A DNA stretch of 64,000 bases from Pontimicrobium sp. SW4 (GTDB taxonomy: Bacteria; Bacteroidota; Bacteroidia; Flavobacteriales; Flavobacteriaceae): NCBI RefSeq assembly GCF_039954625.1, contig NZ_CP157199.1:1054001-1118000 (forward strand), read 5' to 3'. Position numbers and translations under genes: made by a program. Within the stretch, counting starts at the first letter, position 1. Each line of letters opens with the position of its first letter. Below, in pieces: positions 22,979 through 32,064 of the stretch. A model generated the notes under the pieces. That model had not been told where the DNA came from and did no database searches. It worked only from the letters and a program-made list of their open reading frames with translations.

Positions 22979-25324
22979 ATGAATGCACTAAAAAAAGCAG
23001 GTAATATAACAAATACTTTTACGAAAAAATGGACTGATTTTGTAATTAAATATAAATGGCCAGTATTAATCGCTACACTACTGTTAGCAATAGGATTGGG
23101 TTCAAAAGGAAACATGGAGTTTGATGGCGATTATCATGTGTTTTTCAGTAAATCAAATCCAGAGTTAGAAGCTTTTGATGCACTTCAGGAAAAGTATACA
23201 AAAGATGATAATGTTATCTTGGTATTATCTCCTTCTAATGGAAATATTTTCACAAGAGAAAATTTAACAGCAATAGAAGAGTTAACAGCAGAAGCTTGGA
23301 ATACACCCTATTCTTCTCGTGTTGATGCAGTAACAAATTTCCAGCACACTAGTGCTAATGGGGATGATCTTTATGTTGACGATTTATCCTATGAGTCTTC
23401 TTCAAAAACAGACTCTGAAATACAGAAAATAAAAGAAATTGCTTTGAAGGAACCTTTATTGGTGAATAGAATTCTCAATAAAACCGGAAGTGTAACAGCT
23501 ATTAATATTACCGTAAGGTTACCTGGTATTGATATTAATGAAATACCAGGAGAAGTAACACCTTTTGTTAGGAATATGATTTCTAATTTTAAAGATAAGC
23601 ACCCAAATTTTGAGATACACTCATCAGGGTTAATACCTATGAACACTGCTTTTTTTGAAGCCTCTATGAAAGATTTGGGACTGACTATGATTATGTTAAT
23701 AATTGTCATTATTACTACGTTTGTTTTAACCAGAAACATTTATAGTACCCTTGCAACACTAGTTGTCGTTTTATTCTCAATAATAAGTGCTGTTGGTTTT
23801 GTTGGGTTAACAGGTATTAAACTTACACCTCCATCATCAGTATTCCCAACTATGATAATGACTTTAGCAGTAGCTGATAGTATACATATCTTAATAACTA
23901 TGCTGCAAAAAATGCGAAAAGATGGTTTAAACAAGATAGATGCTTTAAAGGAGTCTATGCGACTAAATTTTATGCCTGTATTTATTACTAGTTTAACAAC
24001 AGTTATTGGATTTTTAACCATGAATTTTGGAGATGTTCCTCCATTTTGGGATTTAGGGAATATTACCGCCTTTGGAATGGCTATGGCATTCTTGTTTTCT
24101 ACTACTTCTTTACCAGCATTAATGGCAATTTTACCATTGAAATCTAAAGTTACCAAAGAAGTTGTTAAGAAGAAAGCAGGTATATATACCCAGCTGGGAA
24201 ATTTTGTAATAAAACAGCCAGTACGTTTAGCGGTTATTTCAATTGTAGTGATTTCTGGGCTAACCTATTTAGCTACAAAAAACACATTTAATGATGAATT
24301 TATTAATTATTTCGATAAAACTGTTGAGTTTAGAAATAGTACAGATTATATAAGTAAAAACTTAACAGGTATCTATAATGTAGAATATTCTGTTGGTAGT
24401 GGGGAAAGTGGAGGAATTAATAGTCCAGAATACCTAAAAAACTTAAATGCTTTTGAAGATTGGCTCAATAAGCAACCTGAAGTAATACATGTAAACGCCT
24501 TTAGTGAAGTAGCAAGACGTGTTAACAGGTCTATGCATGGAGACGATGAACGTTTCTATCGTGTTCCAGAGAATAGAGATGAAGCAGCACAATATCTATT
24601 GCTTTATGAGCTCTCATTACCTTTTGGCTTAGATTTAAACAATCAAATCAATGTTGATAAATCCGAGACACGTGTTACTGTAACTACTAAAAATATTTCT
24701 AGTGCAGAAATGATCGCTTTTTCTAAGAGAGGCGAACAATGGTTACAGGATAATACTCCAAAACCTATGCATACCATTGGAGTAAGCCCAACATTAATGT
24801 TTTCAAAACTTGGGTTTAGACAAGCTGATAGCATGTTGAAGGGGAATATAATCGCATTAATTTTAATTTCATTAGTATTAATGTTTGCACTTAGAAATTT
24901 CAAGTTAGGCTTATTAAGTATTATTCCTAATGTAACTCCAGTATTGGTAGGCTTTGGAATATGGGCACTATATAAGGGACAAATTAATACAGGAATGGTG
25001 ATTGTTTTTGGGATGACACTAGGAATTATTGTTGATGATACCGTACATTTTATGAGCAAGTTCTTAAGAGCCAAAAGAGAATTAGGGTATGATTCTAAAC
25101 AAGCAGTTGTCTATGCTTTTGAAACCGTTGGAAAAGCTTTAGTAACTACAACCATTGTGCTCATAGCTGGATTTGCAGTATTGTCTACATCATCATTTGC
25201 TTTAAATAGTTATATGGCAAGAATTACAGTTATAATTATTATAGCTGCATTGGTAATAGACTTCATTTTACTACCATCATTATTAATTCTTACAAGCAAA
25301 AAAGAAGATATAGTAACTAAATAA
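22979..25324 (+). CDS. RND/MMPL-family transporter
   Basis: A 781-residue transporter with two repeats, each with one helix, a large periplasmic loop and five further helices. Sterol-sensing-like blocks include PTMIMTLAVADSIHILITMLQKMRK in the first half and FGMTLGIIVDDTVHFMSKFLRAKRE in the second, with the intramembrane acidic residues expected for proton coupling. The family (MmpL/HpnN-like) exports lipids or hydrophobic compounds. The genes that follow (LolA-like carrier and outer-membrane barrel) complete an envelope-spanning path. Expression is likely repressed by the upstream TetR protein. Confidence 0.9.
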   Translation: MNALKKAGNITNTFTKKWTDFVIKYKWPVLIATLLLAIGLGSKGNMEFDGDYHVFFSKSNPELEAFDALQEKYTKDDNVILVLSPSNGNIFTRENLTAIEELTAEAWNTPYSSRVDAVTNFQHTSANGDDLYVDDLSYESSSKTDSEIQKIKEIALKEPLLVNRILNKTGSVTAINITVRLPGIDINEIPGEVTPFVRNMISNFKDKHPNFEIHSSGLIPMNTAFFEASMKDLGLTMIMLIIVIITTFVLTRNIYSTLATLVVVLFSIISAVGFVGLTGIKLTPPSSVFPTMIMTLAVADSIHILITMLQKMRKDGLNKIDALKESMRLNFMPVFITSLTTVIGFLTMNFGDVPPFWDLGNITAFGMAMAFLFSTTSLPALMAILPLKSKVTKEVVKKKAGIYTQLGNFVIKQPVRLAVISIVVISGLTYLATKNTFNDEFINYFDKTVEFRNSTDYISKNLTGIYNVEYSVGSGESGGINSPEYLKNLNAFEDWLNKQPEVIHVNAFSEVARRVNRSMHGDDERFYRVPENRDEAAQYLLLYELSLPFGLDLNNQINVDKSETRVTVTTKNISSAEMIAFSKRGEQWLQDNTPKPMHTIGVSPTLMFSKLGFRQADSMLKGNIIALILISLVLMFALRNFKLGLLSIIPNVTPVLVGFGIWALYKGQINTGMVIVFGMTLGIIVDDTVHFMSKFLRAKRELGYDSKQAVVYAFETVGKALVTTTIVLIAGFAVLSTSSFALNSYMARITVIIIIAALVIDFILLPSLLILTSKKEDIVTK

Positions 25325-25379
25325 ATAGGAATAACACAAGAAACTTTTTTAAGAACAAACAATAATTAAATATATAAAA

Positions 25380-26147
25380 ATGAAAAAAACAGTTTTAGCC
25401 ATAGTATTATTAAGTGCAATAGGAGCATATGCACAGTCTGCTGAAGAAAAAGGAATGCAAATAGCTCAGGCAGCCGAAAAGGCTGATTTTGGATTCAATA
25501 GCTCCACTGTTGAGTTAAAAATGACTTTGAGAAATAAAAATGGACAAACAAGTGAGCGTTTGTTAACAACTAGTACCCTTGAGCTTAATGAAGATGGAGA
25601 TAAGTCGTTAATTGTTTTTAATAGCCCTAAAGATGTAAAAGGCACCTCTACTTTAACTTTTACTCACAAAATAGGAGCAGATGACCAATGGTTATTTTTG
25701 CCTTCTATTAAAAGAGTGAAGCGAATTTCGTCTAACAATAAATCTGGTCCTTTTGTTGGTAGTGAGTTTGCCTATGAAGATTTGTCATCACAAGAAGTAG
25801 AAAAATACACCTATAAATTTCTTGAAGAAAAAGGAGATATTTTGGTAGTAGAGCAAGACCCTGTAGACCCAAAATCTGGCTATACAAGACGTGTTGTAAA
25901 TTATAACAAGGCCAAAGGGTACCGAATAGAGAAAGTAGAGTTTTATGATAGGAAGAATGCTTTATTAAAAACACTTACCTATTCGGGATATAAACTATAT
26001 AAAAATAAGTTTTGGAGAGCTGCAACATTTAAGATGGTTAACCACCAAAGTAATAAAGAAACACTTTTGGAATTTAGCGATTATAATTTTGATGCAAATC
26101 TTTCTGACGAAGATTTTACTCAAAATGCACTTCGAAGAAGTAATTAA
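25380..26147 (+). CDS. LolA-like periplasmic outer-membrane lipoprotein-sorting protein
   Basis: A 255-residue protein with a signal peptide (MKKTVLAIVLLSAIGAYAQ). The mature part has the open beta-barrel pattern of the LolA/LppX superfamily and resembles proteins annotated as outer membrane lipoprotein-sorting protein: DKSLIVFNSPKDVKGTSTLTF, DQWLFLPSIKRVKRISSNNK and PFVGSEFAYEDLS. Such proteins accompany MMPL transporters and probably carry a lipid through the periplasm. It starts 55 bases after the transporter gene. Confidence 0.85.
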   Translation: MKKTVLAIVLLSAIGAYAQSAEEKGMQIAQAAEKADFGFNSSTVELKMTLRNKNGQTSERLLTTSTLELNEDGDKSLIVFNSPKDVKGTSTLTFTHKIGADDQWLFLPSIKRVKRISSNNKSGPFVGSEFAYEDLSSQEVEKYTYKFLEEKGDILVVEQDPVDPKSGYTRRVVNYNKAKGYRIEKVEFYDRKNALLKTLTYSGYKLYKNKFWRAATFKMVNHQSNKETLLEFSDYNFDANLSDEDFTQNALRRSN

Positions 26148-26176
26148 TATTTTATTAGTTAGTTAAGTAGTTGTGT

Positions 26177-26215
26177 AAGGAATCGGAAGCTTATTAAATT
26201 GATTTCCGGTTCCTT
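26177..26215 (+). terminator. Terminator or attenuator between LolA-like and barrel genes
   Basis: AAGGAATCGGAA (26177-26188) pairs with TTCCGGTTCCTT (26204-26215) over 12 positions with one G.T pair, followed by a short TT tail. The weak T tract suggests partial termination, which would lower expression of the barrel gene relative to the transporter. Confidence 0.6.
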
Positions 26216-26234
26216 TTCACTTAAATTATTTGTT

Positions 26235-27434
26235 ATGAAAAGTATATTACAATTTATTATTATAGTTTTTTGTTCATTTTCGATTATAGCTCAAGAAACA
26301 AAAGAGAAACAAGTAGTTGATGATTTTGAACTAGAAATTGAAGGTGAGTATCGACTGTTTTATGATGATGCATCATTTGATAAACAAAAAAATCATTTCC
26401 CATCATTAGCCATTCGTCCTAAGTATACTCTAGAATGGAATAAAGGTTATGAAAATATAACTATTGAAGGATTTTACAGACTTGATGTTGATAGTGAGCG
26501 GACACATTGGGATATTAGAGAGTTGTATTATCAAAAGGTTAAAAATAATTGGGAGTTAAGTATTGGGCTTAAAAAAATATATTGGGGAGTTACAGAAAGT
26601 AATCATTTAGTTGATATTATCAATCAAACTGATGCTGTAGAAAGTTTTGATGGTGAACAAAAGCTGGGACAACCTATGATTCAGTATTCGTTAAACACCA
26701 CCATTGGTACGTTCGATTTATTTTATTTGCTTTATCATAGAGAACGACTATTTCCAGGTAATAAAGGCCGCTTTAGGTTTCCAATTGTTATAGATAAAGA
26801 TCAAGTGAGTTATGAGAGTAGTGCTAAAGAATGGAATCAGGACGTTGCTTTTAGATGGTCTCACTTTTTTGGCGCTTTTGATGTTGGACTTACACACTTT
26901 TATGGAAACGGTAGAGAGCCATTATTTATGTTCGATTCATTTGGAAATATAAACGCATTCTATCCAGTAATTAATCAAACAGGTTTAGATATGCAAATTA
27001 CTAATGGGGCTTTTTTATGGAAACTAGAATCAATATATCGTTCTTCTAAAACACAAGATTTTTTTGCTTTGGCTGCTGGTTTAGAATATACATTTAGTAA
27101 TATAGATGGCAATGGTTTGGATATAGGAATATTGGGAGAATACTTATATGATGAACGAGATGAATTAGCGTTAACTGCTTTACAAAACGACATTTTTTTT
27201 GGAAGTAGAATTGCGTTCAACGATATTCAAGATACCTCGATTTTAGTTGGCGGAATTGCAGATTTGGAATCTAGTAGTAAAATTTTTAGCGTTGAGGCCT
27301 CCCGACGCTTTGGTAGTAGTTTGAAAGCAGAATTGGAAGCAAGGGTTTTTAATAATATAGATTCTAGTGAACTTCAATTATCAAACTTTAAGAATGATGG
27401 CTTTTTAAGATTTACTATAATTAAATATTTTTAG
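26235..27434 (+). CDS. Outer-membrane beta-barrel protein of the RND cluster
   Basis: A 399-residue protein with signal peptide (MKSILQFIIIVFCSFSIIAQ). The mature chain alternates hydrophobic and polar residues in strands separated by acidic turns, and ends in aromatic FLRFTIIKYF, a typical barrel terminus. It recalls the DUF1302-type barrels that sit beside MMPL and LolA-like genes, but this is by context rather than a clear match. ATG at 26235 is chosen over an in-frame TTG at 26199, which lies inside the terminator hairpin. It probably provides the outer-membrane exit of the export system. Confidence 0.75.
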   Translation: MKSILQFIIIVFCSFSIIAQETKEKQVVDDFELEIEGEYRLFYDDASFDKQKNHFPSLAIRPKYTLEWNKGYENITIEGFYRLDVDSERTHWDIRELYYQKVKNNWELSIGLKKIYWGVTESNHLVDIINQTDAVESFDGEQKLGQPMIQYSLNTTIGTFDLFYLLYHRERLFPGNKGRFRFPIVIDKDQVSYESSAKEWNQDVAFRWSHFFGAFDVGLTHFYGNGREPLFMFDSFGNINAFYPVINQTGLDMQITNGAFLWKLESIYRSSKTQDFFALAAGLEYTFSNIDGNGLDIGILGEYLYDERDELALTALQNDIFFGSRIAFNDIQDTSILVGGIADLESSSKIFSVEASRRFGSSLKAELEARVFNNIDSSELQLSNFKNDGFLRFTIIKYF

Positions 27435-27464
27435 ACAAAAGTTATATTTACTTACCTTTAAAAA

Positions 27465-27816
27465 ATGAATATCGAGGAATATCGTTTGTATTGTTTATCT
27501 AAAATGGGAGTTACCGAATCTATCCCATTTTCAAAATTCCCTAATGTACTCGTATTTAAAGTAAAAAGTAAAATGTTACGGCTACAGACATAGATACATT
27601 TGCAAATTTTAGCATTAAGTGTGATTCGGTTACTATCGATCAGTTACGGGCTCAATACCCTGCACTTCAAGTTTTAGTAAGAAACACTGGAGTAAGGTTG
27701 TAATGGATGGTTCTATTTCGAATGAAGTGTTATATAAATGGTTGGATATATCTTATAATCTTGTTATAAATAACCTTTCAAAGAAGGAACGTTTGGAATT
27801 AGAATCCGAAGATTAA
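27465..27816 (+). pseudogene. MmcQ/YjbR-family gene with two frameshifts
   Basis: Three frames together spell a MmcQ/YjbR (CyaY-like fold) protein. Frame 1 from ATG 27465 gives MNIEEYRLYCLSKMGVTESI through FKVKSKM, then a premature stop. A second frame continues with ATDIDTFANFSIKCD and IDQLRAQYPALQ. A third gives KKHWSKVVMDGSISNEVLYK through LSKKERLELESED and TAA at 27814-27816. The breaks lie near 27575-27590 and near 27670-27690, where the expected glycine-rich linker before KKHW is also shortened. No intact copy is visible in the window. Sequencing error is possible but two independent breaks make decay likely. Confidence 0.8.
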
Positions 27817-27821
27817 ATATA

Positions 27822-27850
27822 AAAGGAGCTATTCATTATATAGCTCCTTT
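27822..27850. terminator. Bidirectional terminator between convergent genes
   Basis: A 10-bp stem AAAGGAGCTA / TAGCTCCTTT with a 9-base loop lies between the MmcQ pseudogene (+) and the minus-strand membrane-protein gene ending at 27873. Confidence 0.75.
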
Positions 27851-27872
27851 ACTTTCTTTAAATTATTATTAA

Positions 27873-28274
27873 CTATTCTCTGCCAAGTAGCCATCCTATA
27901 ATACCACCAGCTACGGCAAATCGCACACCAAAGGTTACTGCACCAGTAATTACTCCAGTGAGGTCAGTTAAATCAGTAGTAGTTGCAAACAATTCTAAGG
28001 TAGGTAAAGCACCTAGAAATAATCCAATTATTAGACCAGTCTTTGCACCAGTACTAAAGGTTTTAATTTGTGCCCACTTACTAAAAATCATTGTAATTAG
28101 TGTAGCATACAATACTTCCATTAAAATAATCATTGGTAAATTTAATTCTTCAGCAGCTATGGATTCAACTCTAGATCCATTCAAAGCATGATAGCCAAGA
28201 ACAACATAAATTAAATAGCCAAGACCAAAAAGGGCAACAGTTCCGCCGAGAACGGCTAATACATTATTTTTCAT
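27873..28274 (-). CDS. Small four-helix membrane protein of unknown function
   Basis: A 133-residue protein with four hydrophobic segments (first: VLAVLGGTVALFGLGYLIYVVLGY; last: AVAGGIIGWLLG). It resembles DUF1761-type small integral membrane proteins in overall pattern, but no conserved motif allows a firm name. ATG at 28272-28274 is preferred over an in-frame ATG 39 bases upstream, because the shorter form begins MKNN directly before the first helix. It stands alone between the terminator at 27822 and rlmH. Confidence 0.7.
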   Translation of the reverse strand: MKNNVLAVLGGTVALFGLGYLIYVVLGYHALNGSRVESIAAEELNLPMIILMEVLYATLITMIFSKWAQIKTFSTGAKTGLIIGLFLGALPTLELFATTTDLTDLTGVITGAVTFGVRFAVAGGIIGWLLGRE

Positions 28275-28371
28275 ATTAGTTAGTTTTATAAAACTCCTTT
28301 TAAAGAAGTTCATGTTAGTTACTCTAAATATACAAAAATAAATAACTGATTATTAGAAAGATATGAATAGA

Positions 28372-28845
28372 TTATCTATGATGGTAAGGTTCATTCTTCA
28401 AAATAGTGAAACCTCTATACAGTTGTTCTATAAAAAACAAACGGACCATTTGATGCGAAAAGGTCATTTTAGATAATGATAATTTTCCTTGAGCTTTTTG
28501 ATATACCTCTTTAGAAAAACCATAAGGACCACCAATTACAAATATTAATTGCTTAATCCCAGAATTCATGTGTTTTTGTAAGTAGTTAGAAAACCCAATA
28601 GAATCTAATTGTTTTCCATTTTCATCTAATAATATTAAAACATCAGACGTGTTTACTTTGGTTAAAATTAAGTAGCCTTCTTTCTGTTTTTGTTCGGCTT
28701 CACTTAGATGTTTAGAATTTTTAATATCTGGAATAATTTCAAGATGAAACTTAATATAGAAGCCCAAACGCTTAGTATACTCTTCTATGAGTTGCTGTAA
28801 TTGTTTATGGTCAGTTTTACCTATGGCTAGAAGTTTTATAGTCAT
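28372..28845 (-). CDS. rlmH: 23S rRNA (pseudouridine-1915-N3)-methyltransferase
   Basis: A 157-residue SPOUT methyltransferase. It shows LLDENGKQLDSIGFSNYL, the glycine knot FVIGGPYGFSKEV, and LSKMTFSHQMVRLFFIEQLYRGFTI followed by EPYHH at the C terminus, all diagnostic for RlmH. It methylates pseudouridine 1915 in helix 69 of 23S rRNA on assembled ribosomes. It starts one base before the stop region of the secreted-protein gene upstream. Confidence 0.95.
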   Translation of the reverse strand: MTIKLLAIGKTDHKQLQQLIEEYTKRLGFYIKFHLEIIPDIKNSKHLSEAEQKQKEGYLILTKVNTSDVLILLDENGKQLDSIGFSNYLQKHMNSGIKQLIFVIGGPYGFSKEVYQKAQGKLSLSKMTFSHQMVRLFFIEQLYRGFTILKNEPYHHR

Positions 28846-28846
28846 A

Positions 28847-29707
28847 TTAGAAACAAGTTAAATTATAATCTAAATAGTAATTTCTATACCTGTATGGTAA
28901 GCTTTTAAAAAAACCATAGCCTTTTTTATATTTTATACTATTGGAGTATTTTAAATCTCTTTTATATTCAGACCAATCACTATTATTGAGAAAAGGTATG
29001 ATACTTTTCGGATGCACAAAAAATTCAGAGGAAAAATATTCTCCTTTAGGTAGAATAATTACAAATCTAGTACTATCAGGTAGGCTAGAGCGAATGTCTT
29101 CTAAGTAATTATTTCTTTTTATTAAGGTTAAACCTTTGTAGTCTTCATGTAAACTATCAAAACTGTATTTTGCTAAATGAAAAACTTTTGAGTTTGATTT
29201 TTTACTAACTTTTTTTATGCATTTTTTTTCACGATATAAATATCTTTTAAGGTTTTTTTTATGCCATGATTCAGGTAAAACACTTGACTTCCCCTTAAAA
29301 TGTTTTTTTTCTCCATTTTGAAAAATATAATAGTCATATCCTCCCGAATTCATCTTATTAAGTTCATGTTTGACATAGCTTTCATAGCTTAAATGTCTAT
29401 CTACAAATCTTAAAACAATGGTTTGGTCAGTTTGTGTTTCATTGTTTTTGTATAATTCTGACAATAATTTTTCATGAACTTCTGGTGAGATTCTTCCAAA
29501 TTTAAACCTTGAATGTAGTATGTTTACTGCTAAAGAATCAGAAACAGAGCTTGTACAGCGATAAATACTCTTACCGCAATTATTTAAAAACTGCTCTTTA
29601 GTCATTCTATTCATGTCTTCATCAACATAAATTTCTTCAACTTGTGCGGTTGAAAAGAAAGGTATAAGAAGTAATAGTATTAAAAGGGATTTAACTGTAA
29701 AATTCAT
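28847..29707 (-). CDS. Exported protein of unknown function
   Basis: A 286-residue protein with a signal peptide (SLLILLLLIPFFSTAQ, cut near residue 21). The mature part is rich in Lys, Tyr and Ser and contains two cysteine-bearing stretches (NNCGKSIYRCTSS; EKKCIKK), which could form disulfides in the periplasm. No family is recognised. It is followed after one base by rlmH and preceded 17 bases away by a DoxX-like gene, all on the minus strand. Confidence 0.7.
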   Translation of the reverse strand: MNFTVKSLLILLLLIPFFSTAQVEEIYVDEDMNRMTKEQFLNNCGKSIYRCTSSVSDSLAVNILHSRFKFGRISPEVHEKLLSELYKNNETQTDQTIVLRFVDRHLSYESYVKHELNKMNSGGYDYYIFQNGEKKHFKGKSSVLPESWHKKNLKRYLYREKKCIKKVSKKSNSKVFHLAKYSFDSLHEDYKGLTLIKRNNYLEDIRSSLPDSTRFVIILPKGEYFSSEFFVHPKSIIPFLNNSDWSEYKRDLKYSNSIKYKKGYGFFKSLPYRYRNYYLDYNLTCF

Positions 29708-29724
29708 GTTTTAAGACAAAGGTT

Positions 29725-30165
29725 TTACCTTCCAAATATAACAGAAACTATTTGTTTTACCTTTTTATAATCCCAAAATAAAAGATAGATATTTGCTAAT
29801 AACATTAATCCAGCAATTATTGGAGTGCCCTTAAAATTCATAGATACAACAATTATAAAAATGTTTATGATTATGGGTAAATAGAGTATGGCTCCCAAAA
29901 AGGTTGTTCTAGGTATTAATAACAGAACACCAACTAGCAATTGCATAAACCCTAAGAAGTTCCAGTAAAAACCAGTACGATATAAGCCTTCAAAAAAGAA
30001 GCCAACAGGTGTATCTATTCCTAAAATTGTAAACCGTTCCCCCAATACCTTTTTTAAACCAGAAGGTAAAAATGCTAGAAATAATAGTATTCTCGTTCCC
30101 CAGGTAAAAAGTGTAAAAAGGCGTTTTTTATATATACGATTATGAAGTTTTTCAATACTAGTCAT
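29725..30165 (-). CDS. DoxX-like family membrane protein
   Basis: A 146-residue protein with four predicted helices. The opening segment [21 protein letters not shown] and the second helix [20 protein letters not shown] fit the DoxX-like/DoxD pattern of small membrane proteins that may support redox functions. No specific role can be named. It is divergent from nadC with a 99-bp gap and is the first gene of a minus-strand group ending at rlmH. Confidence 0.75.
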   Translation of the reverse strand: MTSIEKLHNRIYKKRLFTLFTWGTRILLFLAFLPSGLKKVLGERFTILGIDTPVGFFFEGLYRTGFYWNFLGFMQLLVGVLLLIPRTTFLGAILYLPIIINIFIIVVSMNFKGTPIIAGLMLLANIYLLFWDYKKVKQIVSVIFGR

Positions 30166-30264
30166 TGTAATCGTTTATTTTAAGACGAATAATATTAATT
30201 GTTGTTACTTTTTGAGAGTTAATTATAAAAATCAATTGCTATTTTAGCATTAAAGTTTTAGAAA

Positions 30265-31122
30265 ATGATATCGCAAGCCCAATTTCAAAAAGAAATAGAT
30301 TTAATTATAAGCAATGCCATTAGAGAAGATGTTGGTGATGGAGACCATAGCTCATTGTCTTGCATTCCCAAAACTGCAAGAGGAAAAGCAAAATTACTTG
30401 TAAAAGACGAAGGGATAATTGCAGGTGTAGAATTTGCAAAACAAGTATTTACTTATGTTGATAAGGATATGACCGTTGACACATTAATTGAAGATGGAAG
30501 TAAAGTGAAGTTTGGTGATATTGTATTTTATGTTGAAGGTGCTTCCCAATCAATTTTAAAAGCAGAACGATTAGTCTTAAATGCCATGCAACGTATGAGT
30601 GCCATTGCCACTAAAACCAAACAGTTTGTTGATTTATTAGAAGGTACTGGAACTAAAATATTGGACACTAGAAAAACGACCCCAGGAATTAGAGCTTTAG
30701 AAAAATGGGCTGTAAAAATTGGAGGAGGAGAAAACCATAGGTTCGCATTGTACGATATGATTATGCTAAAGGATAATCACATAGATTTTGCAGGAGGAAT
30801 TACCAAAGCGATTAATAAAACCAAAACATACCTTAATGACACTAATAGAGATTTAAAAATTATTGTAGAAGCCAGAAGCCTTGAGGAAATTAAAGAAATA
30901 TTAGAAAGTGATGGTGTTTATCGCATATTGATAGATAATTTTAATTATGAAAATACCAGAAAAGCTGTAGCACTTATCGGAGGTAAATGCTTAACAGAAT
31001 CTTCAGGAGGTATCAACGAAAAAACAGTACGTAAATATGCTGAGTGTGGTGTAGATTATATTTCAAGTGGCGCGTTAACACATTCGGTTTACAATATGGA
31101 TTTAAGCTTAAAAGCTGTGTAA
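30265..31122 (+). CDS. nadC: Nicotinate-nucleotide pyrophosphorylase (quinolinate phosphoribosyltransferase)
   Basis: A 285-residue enzyme with all NadC landmarks: REDVGDGDHSSL near the start, ERLVLNAMQRMSAIAT, LDTRKTTPGIRALEKWAVKIGGGENHR, and IIVEARSLEEI. It converts quinolinate and PRPP to nicotinate mononucleotide in de novo NAD synthesis. Its stop overlaps the ATG of the YihY-family gene by one base, so the two are translationally coupled. Confidence 0.95.
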   Translation: MISQAQFQKEIDLIISNAIREDVGDGDHSSLSCIPKTARGKAKLLVKDEGIIAGVEFAKQVFTYVDKDMTVDTLIEDGSKVKFGDIVFYVEGASQSILKAERLVLNAMQRMSAIATKTKQFVDLLEGTGTKILDTRKTTPGIRALEKWAVKIGGGENHRFALYDMIMLKDNHIDFAGGITKAINKTKTYLNDTNRDLKIIVEARSLEEIKEILESDGVYRILIDNFNYENTRKAVALIGGKCLTESSGGINEKTVRKYAECGVDYISSGALTHSVYNMDLSLKAV

Positions 31123-32063
31123 TGACTAAGCACATTGAAGAACGATTAGATAAAATTCCTGTAATAAACTGGGTAGTTAGACTTTTAAAGAATATTAAAC
31201 TACCAGGATTCGAAGGGCTTTCTATTTATGATCTTCTTGAAATGTATACCATAGGCATTGTCCAAGGAGCTTTAACGACACGTGCTAGTGCAATTGCTTT
31301 TAGTTTTTTTACAGCTATTTTTCCTTTTTTGTTATTTATCATAATTCTTATACCAATCATCCCATTTGAGAATTTCCAAAAAGAATTTTTAGAATTTCTA
31401 AACTCTTTTTTACCGCCACAAACATCAGAGTTTTTTAATGATAATATTTTTAATAATATAAGTGTAAATAAACAAGGAGGTTTACTGTCTACAGTATTTT
31501 TGTTATCCTTGCTTTTAATGGCAAATGGTGTAAACGCTGTGTTTTCTGGTTTTGAACATTCATATCACCAACAATTAACAAGAAACGTTTTTAAGCAATA
31601 TTTATATGCTTTAGGAGTTGCAATAATTCTAGCAGTTTTGCTAATTGTTACTGTTGGGGTATTTGGTTATTTCCAAATTTCTATAGTTACACCGCTATAT
31701 GAAAGTATTAGTGGAAAAGAGATAGATAGTTCTAATTCAGGACTATTTTGGGTGCAGTTTGTTAAATATGCTTTTTTTATCTTAATGATTTATATAGCTA
31801 CTGCTACTTTATACTATTTTGGGACTAAAGAAGGTAGGCACTCTAAGTTCTTTTCGATTGGAGCTTTGTTTACTACATTATTAATTTTACTAACATCTTA
31901 TCTTTTTGGTGTGTATATTGAAAATTTTTCTAAATACAATGAGCTTTATGGTTCTATTGGTGCTTTATTAATTTTGTTATTCTACTTATGGTTAAACTCA
32001 AATATTTTGCTCTTAGGATATGAACTTAATGCATCCTTACAGCAATTAAAGCGTAAGGTATAG
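31122..32063 (+). CDS. YihY/BrkB-family membrane protein
   Basis: A 313-residue protein with six membrane helices. The family motif ASAIAFSFFTAIFPFLLFIII lies in the first third and LYGSIGALLILLFYLWLNSNILLLGYELNA near the C terminus, both hallmarks of YihY. Older names call the family ribonuclease BN, which is now thought to be incorrect. ATG at 31122, overlapping the nadC stop, is chosen; an upstream in-frame start would lie inside nadC. priA follows after one base. Confidence 0.9.
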   Translation: MTKHIEERLDKIPVINWVVRLLKNIKLPGFEGLSIYDLLEMYTIGIVQGALTTRASAIAFSFFTAIFPFLLFIIILIPIIPFENFQKEFLEFLNSFLPPQTSEFFNDNIFNNISVNKQGGLLSTVFLLSLLLMANGVNAVFSGFEHSYHQQLTRNVFKQYLYALGVAIILAVLLIVTVGVFGYFQISIVTPLYESISGKEIDSSNSGLFWVQFVKYAFFILMIYIATATLYYFGTKEGRHSKFFSIGALFTTLLILLTSYLFGVYIENFSKYNELYGSIGALLILLFYLWLNSNILLLGYELNASLQQLKRKV

Positions 32064-32064
32064 T

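Noticed and set aside
23389..25074. Three minus-strand open frames inside the RND transporter gene
   Set aside because: Antisense shadows of a well-supported membrane protein gene; hydrophobic low-complexity peptides without start signals.
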